Assembly (NCBI GenBank): GCA_017828935.1
Contig: JAGAUG010000095.1
Coordinates: 1 to 7,756 of the forward strand
DNA length: 7,756 bases
Origin: Oscillospiraceae bacterium
GTDB taxonomy: Bacteria > Bacillota > Clostridia > Oscillospirales > Ruminococcaceae
Direction: 5' to 3'
In this document: in pieces, positions 5,059-7,756 of the stretch
How the letters are laid out: each line of letters opens with the position of its first letter
How positions within the stretch are numbered: position 1 is the first letter of the stretch
The notes under the pieces: generated by a model
Seen by the model: only the letters and a program-made list of their open reading frames with translations
Database searches by the model: none
What the model was told of the DNA's origin: nothing
Program-made: the position numbers and the translations under genes

Positions 5059-6280
5059 TAACAACTCTTCTAAAAACTTTTTTGCCTTTTTTTATTTTAA
5101 CGCCTTTTATTAAATCTGATTCAGCAACAACAAAGTCTATATCTATTATATTTTGGTTATTTAAACAAACGCCACCTTGTTTTATTAATCTTCTCGCTTC
5201 GCTCTTACTAACACAAAGCTTAGAATCAACAAGAATATCAACAAGCTTAACATTATTATTAATAATATTAATATTATTTTTATTTAATTCAGTCGTTGGG
5301 ATTCCCTCGTCATCACCTGAACCAGAAAACAAAGAACGCGAGGCTTTTTGCGATTTTTTTGCTTCTTCTTCTCCGTGGACAAGTTGAGTTAATTCGTAAG
5401 CTAATAGTTCTTTCTTTTGATTAATTTTCGAATCGTCCCAATTTTCGATTTCTTTAATTTCATCGAGAGAAATAAAAGTAAGCATCTTGATACACTTCAT
5501 AACGTCTGAATCATTTATATTTCTCCAATATTGATAAAATTCGTAAGGCAAAGTTTTATTTGGATCAAGCCAAACAGCTCCTTTAGCTGTTTTTCCCATC
5601 TTGTTGCCCTCACTATTTAATAATAAATTTATCGTCATCGCGAAAGCATTTTTATTTAGTTTTTTTCTTATTAGATTCGTTCCAGCGAGCATATTACTCC
5701 ACTGATCGTCTCCACCAAATTGCATATTACAGCCATAATTCTTATAAAGATAATAAAAATCAAAAGCTTGCATTATCATATAATTAAATTCTAAAAAACT
5801 AAGACCTTTTTCTAGCCGTTGTTTATAACACTCAGACCGAAGCATATTATTAACACTAAAACAAGAACCAATATCTCGAAGAACGTCTATATATTTTAAA
5901 TCTAAAAGCCAATCGGCGTTATTAACCATGATTGCTTTATCTTCGCCGAATTCAATAAATCTTTCCATTTGTTTTTTAAAACAATCGCAATTATGTTTTA
6001 TTGTCTCTTCGGTCATCATCGTTCTCATATCAGTTCTTCCTGACGGATCTCCAACAAATCCCGTTCCTCCGCCAATTAAAACAACTGGCTTATTACCGGC
6101 CATCTGTAATCGTTTCATCAAACACAAAGCCATAAAATGTCCGACATGAAGCGAATCAGCCGTTGGATCGAATCCTATATAGAATCTAGCGCCAGCGCTA
6201 TTAACTAGCTCTTTAATTTCTGGTTCATCTGTAACTTGAGCAACTAATCCTCTAGCTTTGAGCTCTTGAAAAATTTTCAA
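5051..6280 (-). CDS. tyrS: Tyrosyl-tRNA synthetase
   Basis: This 409-residue class Ic synthetase charges tRNA-Tyr with tyrosine using ATP in the cytoplasm. Visible are the nucleotide-binding GFDPTADSLHVGH (36-48, the HIGH-type motif), GGGTGFVGDPSGRTDMR (70-86), the tyrosine-binding region around GGDDQWSNML (189-198), and KMGKT (227-231, the KMSKS loop). A C-terminal S4 RNA-binding domain (about 347-400) includes SKSEARRLIKQGGVCLN. The start is TTG (6278-6280); family members begin at this point with the same K-x-F-x-E-L-K-A-R-G-L pattern. The ribosome binding site is weak (GGTG, about 11 bases upstream). Only about 40 nt lie between the promoter and the start, too short for the T-box leader often found before tyrS in Firmicutes. 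It is intact. Confidence 0.98.
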   Translation of the reverse strand: MKIFQELKARGLVAQVTDEPEIKELVNSAGARFYIGFDPTADSLHVGHFMALCLMKRLQMAGNKPVVLIGGGTGFVGDPSGRTDMRTMMTEETIKHNCDCFKKQMERFIEFGEDKAIMVNNADWLLDLKYIDVLRDIGSCFSVNNMLRSECYKQRLEKGLSFLEFNYMIMQAFDFYYLYKNYGCNMQFGGDDQWSNMLAGTNLIRKKLNKNAFAMTINLLLNSEGNKMGKTAKGAVWLDPNKTLPYEFYQYWRNINDSDVMKCIKMLTFISLDEIKEIENWDDSKINQKKELLAYELTQLVHGEEEAKKSQKASRSLFSGSGDDEGIPTTELNKNNINIINNNVKLVDILVDSKLCVSKSEARRLIKQGGVCLNNQNIIDIDFVVAESDLIKGVKIKKGKKVFRRVVIK

Positions 6281-6327
6281 AACAAATCAACACCAATCTA
6301 TTTTATTTTAAATATATATTTACTTAA

Positions 6328-6356
6328 ATTATAAAATATATATTATTAAAAGTCAA
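6328..6356 (-). promoter_or_regulatory. Sigma-A type promoter of tyrS
   Basis: On the minus strand TTGACT (6351-6356) and TATAAT (6328-6333) are exactly 17 bp apart, one mismatch from consensus. It lies just after the stop codon of the Rnf-family gene. The predicted start near 6321 gives a leader of about 40 nt. Confidence 0.85.
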
Positions 6357-6363
6357 GAAAAAA

Positions 6364-6954
6364 TTAGAGTTTCGACGGCAACATATGACCAACTAAACCG
6401 TAAAAAGCCAAAGATAAAATACCGATATAAATTAAAGTTATTGGAAGGCCTTTAAAAGCCTTGGGAACCTTACTAATTTGTAATCTTCTGTTGCCTTCGA
6501 TTACTAAAAGTGTAGACATCATAAACCCTATTTGAGATCCAATTCCGAAAATAAGACTTTCTGTTAATTTATAGCTGTGAGAAAAATTTAAAAGTAAAGT
6601 TCCGAATATTAAAGTATTAAAAGTCGAAGATATTAATAAATTTAAGTTTTTATCTAAAAAATCTTTGAAAAATACTTTTAAGATCATATAAATTAAAGTA
6701 TAGGCTAGAGACATACACAAAATAAAAATCAGTGGAATTAATAAATAATAAAATTTATATTGATTAAATAAAAAATTAAAAAACCAAACGAAGCTAGTGT
6801 GTATCACATTAATTAATATAATAAATAAACCGAAATAATACAGTTTTTTTGGCTTGTTTATTAAAACAAGCATCCTTCGAGTTCCCAGCGCTCTCATAAA
6901 AAGAGCATTTTCGATAAAGATCGAAATAAATAATATACTAAAAAAATTTTTCAT
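6364..6954 (-). CDS. Divergent RnfA/NqrE-family membrane protein without cluster cysteines
   Basis: This 196-residue, very hydrophobic protein has about six membrane segments. Family resemblance is clearest at the C-terminus (about 160-190, with VPKAFKGLPITLIYIGILSL), which matches the RnfA/NqrE ending, and at FIENALFMRALG near the N-terminus. RnfA and RnfE normally form a membrane pair in the ferredoxin:NAD+ ion-pumping complex and each supplies cysteines to a [2Fe-2S] cluster. Here the LGIC motif is LGTR (23-26) and the T-x-N-C motif is TFNT (111-114), so both ligand positions lack Cys; the only Cys is C80. No other rnf gene is in the window. GAGAGGT lies about 14 bases before the ATG, a long spacing. 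It probably shares a transcript with rpe, 72 bp upstream. A non-redox role is possible; its function is unknown. Confidence 0.75.
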   Translation of the reverse strand: MKNFFSILFISIFIENALFMRALGTRRMLVLINKPKKLYYFGLFIILINVIHTSFVWFFNFLFNQYKFYYLLIPLIFILCMSLAYTLIYMILKVFFKDFLDKNLNLLISSTFNTLIFGTLLLNFSHSYKLTESLIFGIGSQIGFMMSTLLVIEGNRRLQISKVPKAFKGLPITLIYIGILSLAFYGLVGHMLPSKL

Positions 6955-7026
6955 ATTAATTTTACTTTACCTCTCTTATTTTTAATTTTAAATATATTAT
7001 TAATTTTATTTTGCTTATCTTGTTTT

Positions 7027-7680
7027 TTATTTTAAATTTTTTAAATTTTTAATTTGATTTTTATAATTATTAGATTTAAAAATATAAGAACCAGCAACGA
7101 TAATATTGGCTCCGCTGGATATCGCTTTTTTTGATGTTATATTATTAAGTCCTCCGTCGACTTGTAAATCTATATTATTAAAACTAAAATTATTAATATA
7201 TTCTCTAACTCGTTTTATTTTTGGAATCATTGATGACATAAATTCTTGGCCGCCAAAGCCCGGCTCAACGGTCATAACTAAAATTAAATCTAAAATATTA
7301 AGATATTCTAAAACAACATCAGGATCAGTTTTAGGTTTTAAAGCTAAACCAGCTAAACAGTTTTTTTGTTTTATTTTTATAAGACTTTCTTTTATATTGC
7401 TTTGGCTTTCGAAGTGAATTGTTAAAATATCAGCTCCTGATTTTATAAAATCGTCGATATATTTATCAGGCCTAGAAATCATTAGGTGAACGTCAAAAAT
7501 TAAATTTGTTTTTTTTCTAATAGACGATATAACCGTCGGCCCAATTGTTATATTATCAACAAAGTGTCCGTCCATAACATCTATATGTAACATATCAGCT
7601 CCAGCAGTTTCTAGTTTTTTTATCTCTGTCTCTAAATTAGAAAAATCACTCGAAAGAATCGAAGGCGAAATTTTAATCAT
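7027..7680 (-). CDS. rpe: Ribulose-phosphate 3-epimerase
   Basis: This 217-residue TIM-barrel enzyme interconverts ribulose 5-phosphate and xylulose 5-phosphate in the non-oxidative pentose phosphate pathway. The sequence shows KISPSILSSDF (3-13), LHIDVMDGHFV (31-41) with metal ligands H32 and D34, DVHLM (63-67) with H65, VEPGFGGQ (138-145), and VDGG (174-177) with D175, the second catalytic Asp. GSYIF (197-201) forms the phosphate-binding end. Length is normal and all active-site residues are present. The ATG at 7678-7680 is preceded by AGGAAGTG five bases upstream. In Firmicutes rpe often follows rsgA; the upstream neighbour is outside this window, and no clear promoter is seen in the 76 bp before it. 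Confidence 0.97.
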   Translation of the reverse strand: MIKISPSILSSDFSNLETEIKKLETAGADMLHIDVMDGHFVDNITIGPTVISSIRKKTNLIFDVHLMISRPDKYIDDFIKSGADILTIHFESQSNIKESLIKIKQKNCLAGLALKPKTDPDVVLEYLNILDLILVMTVEPGFGGQEFMSSMIPKIKRVREYINNFSFNNIDLQVDGGLNNITSKKAISSGANIIVAGSYIFKSNNYKNQIKNLKNLK

Positions 7681-7756
7681 AAATACACTTCCTGATTTTT
7701 AATTTTATTTTTAATTTATATATTTACAAAAAAATTTTATTGTGTTATAATTAATA

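Noticed and set aside
5082..5387. Plus-strand ORFs opposite tyrS, and similar ones opposite the kinase, the lipoprotein and rpe
   Set aside because: They are antisense to conserved proteins, have low-complexity composition and show no ribosome binding site or family resemblance.
1..7756. CRISPR array, insertion sequence or prophage
   Set aside because: No regularly spaced repeats, transposase, integrase or target-site duplications are seen; the only tandem repeats are the 12-bp units in the signal peptide.
7681..7756. Promoter upstream of rpe
   Set aside because: Only AT-rich strings with poor -35 matches (for example TTGTAA) are present, so rpe is more likely read from an operon promoter outside the window.

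Overview
The window reads as a chromosomal segment of an AT-rich anaerobic Firmicute, probably a clostridial lineage. Supporting signs are the clostridial-type 2[4Fe-4S] ferredoxin, an Rnf/Nqr-family membrane protein, an L21 leader RNA followed by rplU and what looks like the start of prp, strong Shine-Dalgarno sequences of the AGGAGG type, and an AgrC-like GHKL sensor kinase. Intergenic DNA and third codon positions are very AT-rich. Several genes start with TTG or GTG, and one transporter gene carries both a frameshift and a damaged start codon. A host-associated or reduced genome would fit, but that is inference and I do not name a species.

Every well-supported gene is on the minus strand, so transcription runs from high to low coordinates. 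From the right edge: rpe (ribulose-phosphate 3-epimerase, 7027-7680) and a divergent RnfA/NqrE-family membrane protein (6364-6954) that has lost both family cluster-ligand cysteines. A near-consensus promoter (6328-6356) then drives tyrS (5051-6280). It is followed by a GTG-started 56-residue ferredoxin (4773-4943) and a gene-poor stretch of about 570 bp (4203-4772) with several inverted repeats and a bidirectional terminator. Next is an OppA-type peptide-binding lipoprotein (2617-4202) split by a -1 frameshift lying exactly on an A-AAA-AAG slippery heptamer.

The left third is the most interesting part. A consensus-like promoter (2497-2525) and a leader of about 105 nt precede a 33-codon ORF (2284-2385) encoding a short peptide with one C-terminal cysteine. 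Eleven bases later comes a six-TM GHKL histidine kinase of the AgrC type (944-2272), then a HIT-family protein (583-918) ending in a strong hairpin terminator. I read this as a possible peptide-signal plus sensor module; no AgrB-like processing protein and no response regulator is present here. A second promoter (456-484), almost identical in its -35 region to the kinase promoter, drives the L21 leader, rplU (54-365) and the first 13 codons of a probable prp at the left edge.

No tRNA, rRNA, CRISPR array, insertion sequence or T-box leader was seen.
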